Positions 16,093 to 25,008 of a stretch of DNA of 64,000 nucleotides are shown here, piece after piece. Position 1 is the first letter of the stretch. Each line of letters begins with the position of its first letter. Both the position numbers and the translations under genes were made by a program. The notes below the pieces were generated by a model. That model was not told where the DNA came from and searched no databases. It was given only the letters and a program-made list of their open reading frames with translations. This stretch comes from an uncultured Anaerococcus sp. (GTDB taxonomy: Bacteria > Bacillota > Clostridia > Tissierellales > Peptoniphilaceae), in NCBI GenBank assembly GCA_900551095.1, contig URUJ01000001.1, positions 62,001 through 126,000 on the forward strand. Reading direction: 5' to 3'.

Positions 16093-17538
16093 CTAATAAC
16101 TCATAGCTGGGCTGTTGTTTGTGCTAGATTCATACACAACTACAGGTGTGCCATGAGGAGCTAGCTCAAAAAGCCTTCCTGCCATAGCTGGTGGCAGATT
16201 TAGACATCCGTGACTTCCATTTGAATAATATATATTTCCGCCAAAGCCACCTCTCCAAGGTGCATCATGGAAGCCTTCGCCGTCCCAACCGATAGGCATC
16301 CAGTATTTTACTGGTGTCTCATATCTTGAACCATCAAAGTTATCTCCCTTAAGCGTTTGTCCTGTAGCTTTGGAGAGAATAGATCCCACGCCAACATTGG
16401 TTGCCCACTTTGGAGTACCTGGTAGACCTGAAACAATTGATGTTTCCATTACAACTTGTCCATCTATATATAGCCATAAATATTGACGAGAAAGGTCCAC
16501 TTCAACATAGGTAGAACCAAGGTCAGTTCCGTCATCTTCTCTTCTAAATCCAACTCTTTCGTAGACTGGCTCTACATCGCCAGATTTTCTGGTATTTACA
16601 AGTTCATATACCTTATCAACTGTCGCTGGCACATCCAAAATAAAGCCATAAACACCTGGATTTACAGTTATTTTTCCAATACCAGTAGCATTAAAAGTTC
16701 TATTTTTTCCGTAGGTGTTAGTCTCGTCAGCTATCTCATCTACATAAGCTGTTAACTTATCATAATTAAGCTCAAAACTACCCATATCTGTATCGAACAT
16801 ATTTATTAAATTTTCACCTTCAAGCTTAAAGTCAAAACCATTAAAATTAAAACCAATTTTCATATTTTCTATAGTTTTTGCATCTTCTAAGAGTTTTGCA
16901 AGTTCTTTAGAATTATTTTTAACTGTAGGATTGATATAATCATCGTCTTTAAGGATTATTTCTTCCTTGTGGTTGTATATAGAATCCTTAATTTTTTGAG
17001 AAAGTTTAGCATAATCAATCTTATTTCCCATTTCTTCTGGGATTATTTTAAACTCTCCATTATCATACTTAAGATTTGCATTTACTGGTTCTTTTACTTG
17101 AGCCAACAAGGCTTGGCTTTTAAGGTTTTTATCAAGTTTATCTTCATCATATTTAACATTATAATCAAAGGTAAAGTCATCATTTGCAATATTTGCAAAG
17201 GCTAATGGCCATTTAAATGGATTTTGATCTATAGATGCTGTTTTTGGAATGCTTGCACTATAATCTATATCCTTTAAGTCAAGCTCTGCTTTTCTTCCAT
17301 CTCTACCAACTATTTCGATTGTAAAAGGCTCAGAAGGTTTTCTAAGAGCTTCATCCTTTGATGCATAAGAAATATCCCTGCCGTTTACAAAAGTATTTGG
17401 TAGGGCAATAAAGCTAAATATTACTGTAACTATTAAATAAAGTGCAACTATTACAAGAATTACAAGGGTTAGAGTCCTTGATTTCTTTTTGTTATTATCT
17501 TCTGTTATGACGTCCTCCTCACTCTGGTTTCTTGCCAA
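16093..17538 (-). CDS. L,D-transpeptidase (YkuD family) with peptidoglycan-binding-like domain
   Basis: Up to 481 residues: a short charged N-terminus, one membrane anchor (TLVILVIVALYLIVTVIFSFIA, about residues 25-46), two PG_binding_4-like repeats over about 60-330, and a C-terminal YkuD domain with IYYSNGSHGCLNLP, giving the catalytic His and Cys (SHGCxN). Such enzymes make 3-3 crosslinks in the wall outside the membrane. The frame begins with TTG 17538 without a ribosome site. A strong GAGGAGG at 17520-17514 lies inside it, 5 nt before an ATA codon at 17508, and no ATG, GTG or TTG follows closely. The true start is therefore uncertain. Confidence 0.88.
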   Translation of the reverse strand: MARNQSEEDVITEDNNKKKSRTLTLVILVIVALYLIVTVIFSFIALPNTFVNGRDISYASKDEALRKPSEPFTIEIVGRDGRKAELDLKDIDYSASIPKTASIDQNPFKWPLAFANIANDDFTFDYNVKYDEDKLDKNLKSQALLAQVKEPVNANLKYDNGEFKIIPEEMGNKIDYAKLSQKIKDSIYNHKEEIILKDDDYINPTVKNNSKELAKLLEDAKTIENMKIGFNFNGFDFKLEGENLINMFDTDMGSFELNYDKLTAYVDEIADETNTYGKNRTFNATGIGKITVNPGVYGFILDVPATVDKVYELVNTRKSGDVEPVYERVGFRREDDGTDLGSTYVEVDLSRQYLWLYIDGQVVMETSIVSGLPGTPKWATNVGVGSILSKATGQTLKGDNFDGSRYETPVKYWMPIGWDGEGFHDAPWRGGFGGNIYYSNGSHGCLNLPPAMAGRLFELAPHGTPVVVYESSTNNSPAMSY

Positions 17539-18640
17539 AATATTGGTAAAAATCTACCTTTTGACCACCATTATATAATTTCCTTTTTTTGGATAATTTT
17601 CTATTAAACTGTCTATCAAATTTCTCATCTGCTGTTATGAAATATAATGACCATGTTTCAAGCCCGGCTAACTTGTGATTAATTTTTTTATAAATATCTG
17701 ATAAATCTATATCTGATAACCTAATTCCATACGGCGGATTTGAAATAAAAACACCATAATCATTTTTTATTGCCACTGATGAAAAATCTCTAGTTATAAA
17801 TGAAATATCTTCCCCGACTCCCGCATTAATAGCGTTTTGCTTGGCAAGAGTTATAGCTCTACCTGATATATCAGATCCTAGGATATTAAGCTTTTTAGAA
17901 TAATCTATTTTTTCCATTGCTTCTTTCTTATTATCCTTAAAAATTTTAGGATTCATGAACTTAAAATTTGTAAAATCAAAGTCCCTATCAATACCTGGTG
18001 CAATATTTCGAGCGTTTCTTGCAGCCTCTATTAAGATTGTCCCTGACCCACAAAATCCATCAAATAAAAACCTGTCTGGATTATAAAAAGAAAGGTCAAC
18101 TAGGGCTGCTGCGAGATTTTCTCTAAGAGGTGCCTTGACAGTTCCCTCTCTGTAGCCTCTTTTGTGAAGACCGTCGCCAGATGTATCTATACAAACTTTT
18201 GCAACATTTTTTTCAATCATTATTTCTATATTTACCCTCTCACCAGTCTTTTCAAAAAAAGATTTGTGATAATAGGTTTTTAGCTTATCAATGATTGCCT
18301 TTTCGCTTATAGATTGAATTGATCTTAAAGAAAATAGTTTTGACTTATAACTTCTAGCATTTACAATAAAATTACTATCTTCATTTAAAATATCTTGCCA
18401 AGAAATTTTCTTTACATTATCAAAAAGTTCTTCAAAATCCATTGCTTGGAAACTTGAAAGTTCGAGATAAACCCTATCAGCGTGTTTAAGATTGATATTA
18501 AGTTTTGCTATGTCGGATAGGTTACCCATTAGGCAAATCAATCCATCAGTTACTTCGTAGTCTTTGTAGCCTAAATCTCTTAATTGAAATTTAACTAGGC
18601 TTTCAAGACCGAAACTTGTGGTTATTAGTATTTTTTCCAT
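17519..18640 (-). CDS. THUMP-domain class I SAM-dependent RNA methyltransferase (RlmL/YpsC-like)
   Basis: 373 residues. An N-terminal ferredoxin-like/THUMP part (about 1-160) binds RNA. The methyltransferase core follows, with FLFDGFCGSGTILIEAA (SAM-binding motif I) and the catalytic FISNPPYGIRL (N-P-P-Y, typical of N2-guanine methylation). This matches the YpsC/RlmL-N family that methylates 23S rRNA; the exact target guanosine is not shown. It overlaps the next gene by 20 nt. Confidence 0.9.
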   Translation of the reverse strand: MEKILITTSFGLESLVKFQLRDLGYKDYEVTDGLICLMGNLSDIAKLNINLKHADRVYLELSSFQAMDFEELFDNVKKISWQDILNEDSNFIVNARSYKSKLFSLRSIQSISEKAIIDKLKTYYHKSFFEKTGERVNIEIMIEKNVAKVCIDTSGDGLHKRGYREGTVKAPLRENLAAALVDLSFYNPDRFLFDGFCGSGTILIEAARNARNIAPGIDRDFDFTNFKFMNPKIFKDNKKEAMEKIDYSKKLNILGSDISGRAITLAKQNAINAGVGEDISFITRDFSSVAIKNDYGVFISNPPYGIRLSDIDLSDIYKKINHKLAGLETWSLYFITADEKFDRQFNRKLSKKRKLYNGGQKVDFYQYFGKKPE

Positions 18641-18693
18641 ACTTTAACTATAACCGATTTTTAACTCTTTTCATCTTTTTTTGCAAATGAAAA

Positions 18694-18707
18694 GCCACTT
18701 TCGTGGC
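18694..18707 (-). terminator. Short terminator hairpin after the hydrolase gene
   Basis: GCCAC/GTGGC stem with a 4-nt loop, followed on the minus strand by TTTTC, immediately after the stop of the alpha/beta hydrolase. The U-tract is short. Confidence 0.6.
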
Positions 18708-18709
18708 AA

Positions 18710-19531
18710 TTAAATTTCATTTAAAAAATTATAGGACTTTTCGTATAGAATATTCCTCTGATCTTCATTCGTAAAAGAATGATCTGCTCCTTCAATTTCA
18801 AAATAACTAGCATTTTTGAAGGCATTTTTTAATTTCTCATTAGAATCTTTAAAAACTAGGCTATCCTCAGTTCCTCTTATGATTAAAACATCACCTTCGT
18901 ATTTGCTTGCTGAGCCATAAATATCTTTAACAATAAAATCTATTAGGAAATTTATATGAATTTTTACCCCACCAATATCTGCATCTTGAATCTTTGAAAT
19001 CAAGCTTTCGTAAGACATATTATTTTCTATCTTAGTTTGTCCAGTAATTTCCCCTTCAAAGACTGTTTTTGCCATGACTTTGAGGTAGTCCTTGTTGTTC
19101 ATATCACTTGCAGGCGCAAGTAAGACCATTGCTTTTGGTTTAAGTTTATAGGCTATTAGGCTCGCCAATACTCCGCCTAGGGAATGGCCTATCCAATAAA
19201 GTCTATTATTATCGACATAGCATTTCATCTTGGCAAAGTCGTTTATCATCTCAAGTTCTTTTTCTTCTCGACTTACGGTCATATCATAAAACTTTCCATC
19301 AGATTCTCCTGAACCAGAAAAATCAAAACGAATTACAACATAACCCCTTTCTGTAAGATATTTTGCATGATTTAGTCTAAAATTAACACTACCATTCCTA
19401 TCACCACCAAAACCGTGGATGATTATTACAGTCGGATATTTTGTATTTTTATCAAAATCATCTGGTGTATTTACTACACCTCTCATGATTATGCCGTCTT
19501 CTTTTCTTATTTGTTCATAAAAATATTTCAT
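18710..19531 (-). CDS. Alpha/beta hydrolase (serine esterase/peptidase-like)
   Basis: 273 residues. Oxyanion strand TVIIIHGFGGDRNG near residue 35, nucleophile elbow YWIGHSLGGVLAS (Ser in G-H-S-L-G), probable catalytic Asp in VLIIRGTEDSLV and His in EGADHSFT. The family contains carboxylesterases and acyl hydrolases such as cinnamoyl or feruloyl esterases; the substrate cannot be told. No signal peptide, so cytoplasmic. Its ATG shares one base with the end of the FAD oxidoreductase gene upstream, implying coexpression. Confidence 0.85.
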   Translation of the reverse strand: MKYFYEQIRKEDGIIMRGVVNTPDDFDKNTKYPTVIIIHGFGGDRNGSVNFRLNHAKYLTERGYVVIRFDFSGSGESDGKFYDMTVSREEKELEMINDFAKMKCYVDNNRLYWIGHSLGGVLASLIAYKLKPKAMVLLAPASDMNNKDYLKVMAKTVFEGEITGQTKIENNMSYESLISKIQDADIGGVKIHINFLIDFIVKDIYGSASKYEGDVLIIRGTEDSLVFKDSNEKLKNAFKNASYFEIEGADHSFTNEDQRNILYEKSYNFLNEI

Positions 19532-20901
19532 TAAGCTAATACCCTCGCTACTTCAATTCCACAGGCAGATGCTTGGGATAAGGAGTGTGTCGCGCCAGAA
19601 CCATCTCCTATACAATAAAGTCCTTTATGGTTTGACTCGAAATTTTCATTTACTTCTATTTCTGAATTATAGAATTTAACTTCGATTCCATATAAAAGTG
19701 TATCATCATTTGCCATACCTGGAGCTATCTTGTCTAGTTGGTAAATCATTTCGATTATATCATCTAGTTGTCTTTTTGGCATGACAAGTGAAAGATCTCC
19801 AGCAGTTGCGTTCATAGTTGGTTTGGTAAATGATTTTGCCATCCTTCTTTCTGAAGAACGACGACCCTTAACTAGATCACCAAATCTTTGCATAAGGACC
19901 CCGCCACCTAGCATATTAGATAATTTTGCAATTGATTCGCCATATTCATTCGAATCTTCAAAAGGTTCTGTAAACCTATTTGTAACCAAGAGAGCAAAGT
20001 TTGTATTTTCTGATTGTAGCTTTGGATCAGTAAAAGAATGGCCATTTACAGTTAAAATCCCATTTGTATTTTCTGTTACTACATGACCATAAGGATTCAT
20101 ACAAAATGTCCTTACTATATCGTTGTATTGCTTGGTTTGATACATGATTTTAGCTTCGTAAACATCATCTGTTATATGTTTAAAAACTTCAGCTGGCACT
20201 TCAACTCTAAGTCCGATATCTACCCTGTTTCTTTTTGATTTTATGCCAAATTTATCGCATACATCTCCAATCCACTTAGATCCAGACCTTCCTGCCGCAA
20301 GAACAAGGTCATCACAAAGATATTCTTCCCCCTTGTCGGTCTTAATTATGTATTTACCATTTTCATAATCTACATCTTCTACCATAGTAGAAAATTCAAA
20401 ATCAACAGTATCTTTTACATAATCGTACATTTTTTGAAGGATTAATTTATTTCTATCTGTACCAAAATGACGTACCTTAGCATCTAATAAGTGCAAATCA
20501 TAGCGAAGACACTTGGTCTTTAAGTCATTTTTATCAGTACTATAAAGTGCTAGATCATCTCCCCCATCAAATTTCATCAAGACACTATCTACATATTCCA
20601 TTAATTCCATGGCTTTTTTCTCACCGATATAACGATGAAGGTCTCCACCAAAATTAGTAGTGATATTGTATTTACCATCAGACAAAGTTCCTGCACCGCC
20701 AAAGCCGTACATAATATTGCATGGTTTGCATCCTATGCAATGGTCAACCTTACCTTCTGTTATAGGACAAGTTCTGTTTTCTACCCTACGTCCACCGTCT
20801 ATTACGAGTACTTTTTTATTTGTATTAAGTTTTGTTAGCTCATAAGCAAGGAAAGCCCCAGAAGCTCCTGCTCCAACTACTATAATATCATAGTCTTTCA
20901 T
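19531..20901 (-). CDS. Uncharacterised FAD-dependent dehydrogenase
   Basis: 456 residues starting MKDYDIIVVGAGASGAFLAYEL, a Rossmann GxGxxG FAD-binding motif. A cysteine cluster VDHCIGCKPCNIMYGFGGAG follows, then a second nucleotide-binding stretch and a closing FAD motif GLYCIGDGSGATHSLSQASACG. This matches the COG2509-type oxidoreductases of anaerobes, whose substrate is unknown; the C-x-x-C-x-x-C might hold a metal or act in redox. A frame opens 12 codons earlier at 20937, but AGGAG lies just before ATG 20901, which gives the canonical N-terminus. Confidence 0.85.
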   Translation of the reverse strand: MKDYDIIVVGAGASGAFLAYELTKLNTNKKVLVIDGGRRVENRTCPITEGKVDHCIGCKPCNIMYGFGGAGTLSDGKYNITTNFGGDLHRYIGEKKAMELMEYVDSVLMKFDGGDDLALYSTDKNDLKTKCLRYDLHLLDAKVRHFGTDRNKLILQKMYDYVKDTVDFEFSTMVEDVDYENGKYIIKTDKGEEYLCDDLVLAAGRSGSKWIGDVCDKFGIKSKRNRVDIGLRVEVPAEVFKHITDDVYEAKIMYQTKQYNDIVRTFCMNPYGHVVTENTNGILTVNGHSFTDPKLQSENTNFALLVTNRFTEPFEDSNEYGESIAKLSNMLGGGVLMQRFGDLVKGRRSSERRMAKSFTKPTMNATAGDLSLVMPKRQLDDIIEMIYQLDKIAPGMANDDTLLYGIEVKFYNSEIEVNENFESNHKGLYCIGDGSGATHSLSQASACGIEVARVLA

Positions 20902-21120
20902 GATTTCTCCTATCCAATTTATTACAATCAGAAACATTTTTCTAATTTAACCTGCTATATTATACAAGTTAAATGCTTAATTTCAAACTATCCTTTACTT
21001 TTTGAAAATATATGTTAAAATATAGGTAATTTATTGAATCACTTGTACGCGCTAAGTAAAATATAAGTAAAGATTTACATACAAGTATATTCAAAATCCT
21101 AACAAAAGAAAGGAACTCTA

Positions 21121-21804
21121 ATGAAAAAAGCATTTAAAAAAGCTTTCCCTTATACTATACCCGTTATAATCGGCTATGTGTTTTTGGGAATCACCTACGG
21201 CATAATGGTAAGCCAAACAGGTCTAAATCCTATTTTTGCTCCCCTTATGTCGCTAACCATGTATGCTGGTAGCATGCAATTTGTAATCTTACCTCTTCTA
21301 AAAACTGATATTTCTATTATTGCAATTATTATCCTTACCCTATCGGTAAATATCAGGATGATGTTTTATGGAGTAAGCCTACTTAATGAATACAAAAATT
21401 CTAGAAGTAAATTTCTTTTTATCCTGACACTTTCAGACGAGACCTTTGCTCTTGATACATCAATCAAAGCTCCAAATGATATAAATAAATCGGATTTTTT
21501 CCTAGCTATAGGAATAATTAACTACATAGTTTGGGCTCTTGCATCATATATTGGTGCTCTTCTAGGTGGACTAATTAGTTTTAATACCATGGGAATGGAT
21601 TTTGTTCTAACAGCTTTATTTTTGGTGCTATTAGTTGAACAATATTTCTCAACACCAAACCATAAACCGCTAAAAGTCGGTCTTGCCCTATCAATTATCT
21701 CGCTACTACTTTTTAAGCCGGATAAATTTATGATACCTGCCCTACTTTTGATAGTCTTAAGTCTTTACGGACTAAAAGATAGAATCGAGGTTAAAAATGA
21801 CTAG
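21121..21804 (+). CDS. azlC: AzlC-family branched-chain amino acid exporter, large subunit
   Basis: 227 residues with about seven hydrophobic segments and the AzlC opening (FPYTIPVIIGYVFLGITYGI, then MSLTMYAGSMQFV). AzlC with AzlD forms a two-component exporter for branched-chain amino acids and analogues. An AAAGGA ribosome site precedes the ATG. azlD follows with an 8-nt overlap. Confidence 0.92.
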   Translation: MKKAFKKAFPYTIPVIIGYVFLGITYGIMVSQTGLNPIFAPLMSLTMYAGSMQFVILPLLKTDISIIAIIILTLSVNIRMMFYGVSLLNEYKNSRSKFLFILTLSDETFALDTSIKAPNDINKSDFFLAIGIINYIVWALASYIGALLGGLISFNTMGMDFVLTALFLVLLVEQYFSTPNHKPLKVGLALSIISLLLFKPDKFMIPALLLIVLSLYGLKDRIEVKND

Positions 21805-22117
21805 AATTTTACTCTTGGTATTAGCATCTACCCTAACAACTTTTTTGATTAGGTCAACTCCATTTTTCTTTTTCTCAAGAAAAGAACTTCCTGACCTCAT
21901 TAAATATTTTGGCAAATATTTACCTTTTGCCCTAATGCCACTTTTAGTAGTCTTTGCCTTAAGAAATATAAATCTCTTAGCTTATCCATATGGATTACCT
22001 GAGATAATCGCAAGTGCTACTGTTATAATCCTCCATGCAAAATTTAAGAAATTGTTTTTATCAATTTCTGTTGGTACTTTTATATATATGCTCCTCATTC
22101 AATTAGTTTTTGTCTAA
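21797..22117 (+). CDS. azlD: AzlD-family branched-chain amino acid transport subunit
   Basis: 106 residues with three to four membrane segments. Conserved AzlD features: the N-terminal TFLIRSTPFFFF, then LPFALMPLLVVFALRN. It overlaps azlC by 8 nt and is its partner subunit. Confidence 0.9.
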   Translation: MTRILLLVLASTLTTFLIRSTPFFFFSRKELPDLIKYFGKYLPFALMPLLVVFALRNINLLAYPYGLPEIIASATVIILHAKFKKLFLSISVGTFIYMLLIQLVFV

Positions 22118-22165
22118 AATAGTAGTAGAATACTAAATAAGAAAAGAATAAGAAATGGGGTTAGT

Positions 22166-23902
22166 ATGAAAAAAGCAATAAACATTTCAAACAATAAGGC
22201 CGTGATTAACTTTTCAAAGGCCTTTTTTAATGACACAGATGACCTACTAAAGAGTAAAGGATTTTTTGAAGTAATTTGCTCTTTCGTGAGATTTCACAAG
22301 GAAAATCAAACAAGGATATATACTTACCTAGAAAAATTTTTTAGAGCAAGCGATATTGAAATCCTTGCTGGTGAAATTAGAGATATTACAAAGATTCTCA
22401 CTGTGATGAGTCTTGATGAAATCTCAGAAAAAATCAATAAATATCACGATTTAAACAAGGAAAGAGATGCCTTGATTAGAATAGTCGAAGATATTTACGA
22501 CTACTGGAGAAAACTAGAAAGATACTCAATTATTGAGCAATCCGACTATGACAAAGGACTAGAAGTAGAAAATTTCCTCACTTCAAATATTAAATTTAAA
22601 GATTTAATTTTAGATATTTATAGAAAGGCAGAAGTATCTGTTACAGGCAAAAGTCCAAGGGTATTTAGACAAGTTCCTGCGGGCGCTAATGCTTCTGTGA
22701 TTGTAAAAAATTTCGAAATATCTTATCCAGATGAATTACAATATTTAAATGATATACCTTTTATAACCAAGGTTATGATAGAAACCCCTTACATAACCTA
22801 CACCAAATCAAATAAAAGAGATGGTTTTTTCAAAGAAGTATACGATAACCCAATCCAAAATATAGATATAGACACAGACGAATTTCTATGCTATCCTGCC
22901 AAGGTAGGGGATAACCTTATTTATATTTATTTCCACCAAAACCTAATAACCCATGGCATTTCTGCATCAAACCTATTTGACCTTGCGGATGAAGAAGAGA
23001 TTTTAACCAAACGACCAGACGCTATTTATTTGTTTGGTGGAGAAAATACTAAGGATCAAAATGTCTTCTATGAAAACAAGAACGGTTTATTAATAGGCTA
23101 CGTAAATTATACAGACCAAAAAGACTATTTTGGATATTTAAAGAAGATGTGCCTAACACTTTCTAATATCATATCCATGAAAAAATCCTACCTTCCTATC
23201 CACGGAGCTGGAGTAAATGTAGTTTTACAAAATGGCAAAACAGCAAATGTTGTAATCTTAGGTGACTCTGGCGCTGGAAAAAGCGAGTCAATAGAAGCCT
23301 TTAGGACTCTTGCCAAAGACTATATCAAGGATATGACAGTAATCTTTGACGATATGGGCACATTTAGGATAAAAGACGATAAGGTTTTGGCTTACGGTAC
23401 AGAAATCGGTGCTTTTGTAAGGCTAGACGACCTAGATGCTGGATATGCCTTCAAACAAATAGATAGGTCAATTTTCATGAACCCTGACAAGGTTAATGCT
23501 AGGTTGATCATGCCAGTAGCTGATTTTAGCCAGATTATGGCAGGATACGAGGTTGACTTCTTCCTCTATGCAAATAACTATGACAAATTAGAAAAGGGCG
23601 AAAATTCAATTTCTATCCTTGATTATAAAGAAGAAGCCATCAAAGTCTTCAAAAGAGGAGCAAGATTTGCCAAGGGCACAACCACAGAAAAAGGTCTCGT
23701 AGAATCATATTTTGCAAATCCTTTCGGTCCTTACCAAAAACAAGAAACTTGTGATAAGCTAATAGAAACCTATTTTGCAAAACTTTATGAAAACAAGAAA
23801 AAAGTAGGTCAAATAAAGACTCAACTCGGTGTTTCTGGTATGGAAACAGATGGACCACTAAAATCAGCCAAAGAGCTTTTTGAGATTATAAAAGCCTTAT
23901 AA
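22166..23902 (+). CDS. PEP carboxykinase-like P-loop protein of unknown activity
   Basis: 578 residues. The C-terminal half resembles ATP-type phosphoenolpyruvate carboxykinase and HPr-kinase folds: P-loop VVILGDSGAGKSESIEAF near residue 370 and an acidic metal-binding strand VIFDDMGTF. A GDSGAGKSE loop differs from the standard GLSGTGKTT of true PEPCK. The first 300 residues have no similarity I recognise. The oxaloacetate-binding arginine and PEPCK Lys/His residues cannot be assigned confidently, so catalysis of PEP formation is doubtful; a kinase role is possible. It follows azlCD by 48 bases and ends with a terminator. Confidence 0.75.
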   Translation: MKKAINISNNKAVINFSKAFFNDTDDLLKSKGFFEVICSFVRFHKENQTRIYTYLEKFFRASDIEILAGEIRDITKILTVMSLDEISEKINKYHDLNKERDALIRIVEDIYDYWRKLERYSIIEQSDYDKGLEVENFLTSNIKFKDLILDIYRKAEVSVTGKSPRVFRQVPAGANASVIVKNFEISYPDELQYLNDIPFITKVMIETPYITYTKSNKRDGFFKEVYDNPIQNIDIDTDEFLCYPAKVGDNLIYIYFHQNLITHGISASNLFDLADEEEILTKRPDAIYLFGGENTKDQNVFYENKNGLLIGYVNYTDQKDYFGYLKKMCLTLSNIISMKKSYLPIHGAGVNVVLQNGKTANVVILGDSGAGKSESIEAFRTLAKDYIKDMTVIFDDMGTFRIKDDKVLAYGTEIGAFVRLDDLDAGYAFKQIDRSIFMNPDKVNARLIMPVADFSQIMAGYEVDFFLYANNYDKLEKGENSISILDYKEEAIKVFKRGARFAKGTTTEKGLVESYFANPFGPYQKQETCDKLIETYFAKLYENKKKVGQIKTQLGVSGMETDGPLKSAKELFEIIKAL

Positions 23903-23912
23903 ATTTAAAGAT

Positions 23913-23959
23913 AAAAAAAGAGTTGAACTCTCCTCTAAGCTAAGTTCAACTCTTTTTTT
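23913..23959 (+). terminator. Terminator after the PEPCK-like gene
   Basis: AAAAAGAGTTGAACT pairs with AGTTCAACTCTTTTT across a 13-nt loop, followed by T. It is symmetric enough to act on both strands and overlaps the 3' end of a small minus-strand frame (23946-24101). Confidence 0.88.
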
Positions 23960-24101
23960 CTTTATTTTTAAATATCTCAAGACCTATTCCTAGGAAAGCA
24001 TCATCTAAATATAAATAATTATTATTTATTAAGTACAGAATTATTCCTAGTCCAAATATAAATATTTGTGCCTGATTGAATTTATTTTCTTTCATAAGCA
24101 T
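23946..24101 (-). CDS. Small single-pass membrane protein (51 residues)
   Basis: ATG 24101 opens a 51-residue frame directly after the stop of the DNA glycosylase gene (4 nt gap). The product starts MLMKENKFNQ and has one hydrophobic segment (AQIFIFGLGIILYLI), then an acidic-hydrophobic tail ending in lysines; an internal ATG at 24095 could also be used. The ribosome site is weak (GGAAAA), so it would depend on coupling. The stop lies inside the terminator stem, a compact arrangement that favours a real but minor gene. Function unknown. Confidence 0.45.
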   Translation of the reverse strand: MLMKENKFNQAQIFIFGLGIILYLINNNYLYLDDAFLGIGLEIFKNKEKKS

Positions 24102-24105
24102 AAAT

Positions 24106-25008
24106 TCATTTTCCTATAGCATTTTCACGACCATAATAAAATAAGTACTGCTGGGCATAGCCAGCAAGATCTCCAAAAATTTCCCTGGCATAGTCATCTA
24201 CTTGTTTTTTAGGAACTTCCTTGCCAATAAATAAAGTTTCCATAACTCTTTTTATCCACACATCAACAGGGAAAGTTTCCCTCCTATGGTAGGCAAAAAG
24301 CATTATACAATCTGCAACTTTTGGTCCAATCCCAGGAAGTTCTTTTAGTTTATTGTGGAGTTCTTTGTCTGTGAGATTAATCTCTCTTTCAAAGTTTAAA
24401 AATCCATCTACAAAAGCTTTTGCTGTTTCAACTATTCTTACATCACGAAAACCAACTCTTGCGTATTCTCTAAGATCAAGGGGATCGGCCTTTGCAAGAA
24501 CTTCTGGTCTTGGGAAAGAATAATACTTTTCCCCCATATATTCTCCAAGGAAATTTCCATATCTTTCTGAAATTATCCTTACAGCTTTTTTTATCCTAGG
24601 AATTTGGTTGTTGGCGGAAATTATAAAGGATATTGTAGTTTCAAATAGCTCTTGGTTTAAAATCCTTATTCCATAACCATAATCACTAGCTTTTTTTAAA
24701 ATTTCTGACTTGGATAATTCATTTTTTATAGATTCATAATCCGTACCTAGATCAAAATAATCATAAAAAATCTCATAAAAGTCATCAAGACTCACATTAC
24801 GAACTAAGGTATAACCATCACATTCAAGTAAATTTATTATTTTATCCAAAAATACTGCTGTATATGATCCATCATCATTTTTTCTAAAATTAAAACATTG
24901 ACCACATTCGAAAATATGGTCAACCTTGAAAGAATCCTCCCTGAGGATAAGGCCCTCAGAGGATTCTTCTATATTTAATTTCCTCTTATTTGTTGTTTGA
25001 TATCTCAT
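24106..25008 (-). CDS. 8-oxoguanine DNA glycosylase (OGG1-type HhH-GPD)
   Basis: 300 residues. An N-terminal OGG domain (FKVDHIFECGQCFNFRKND) is followed by a helix-hairpin-helix (LKELPGIGPKVADCI), in which K of GPKVADC is the Schiff-base lysine, and a catalytic Asp in ETFPVDVWIKR. It removes 8-oxoguanine from oxidised DNA and nicks the abasic site. Anaerobes commonly carry this OGG1-like form. Its ATG overlaps the sortase stop (TAATG), so the two are cotranscribed, although their functions are unrelated. Confidence 0.92.
   Translation of the reverse strand: MRYQTTNKRKLNIEESSEGLILREDSFKVDHIFECGQCFNFRKNDDGSYTAVFLDKIINLLECDGYTLVRNVSLDDFYEIFYDYFDLGTDYESIKNELSKSEILKKASDYGYGIRILNQELFETTISFIISANNQIPRIKKAVRIISERYGNFLGEYMGEKYYSFPRPEVLAKADPLDLREYARVGFRDVRIVETAKAFVDGFLNFEREINLTDKELHNKLKELPGIGPKVADCIMLFAYHRRETFPVDVWIKRVMETLFIGKEVPKKQVDDYAREIFGDLAGYAQQYLFYYGRENAIGK

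Noticed and set aside
21041..21086. ACTTGTA/TACAAGT inverted repeat upstream of azlC
   Set aside because: Half-sites are 33 bp apart, with no clear promoter context; could be chance.
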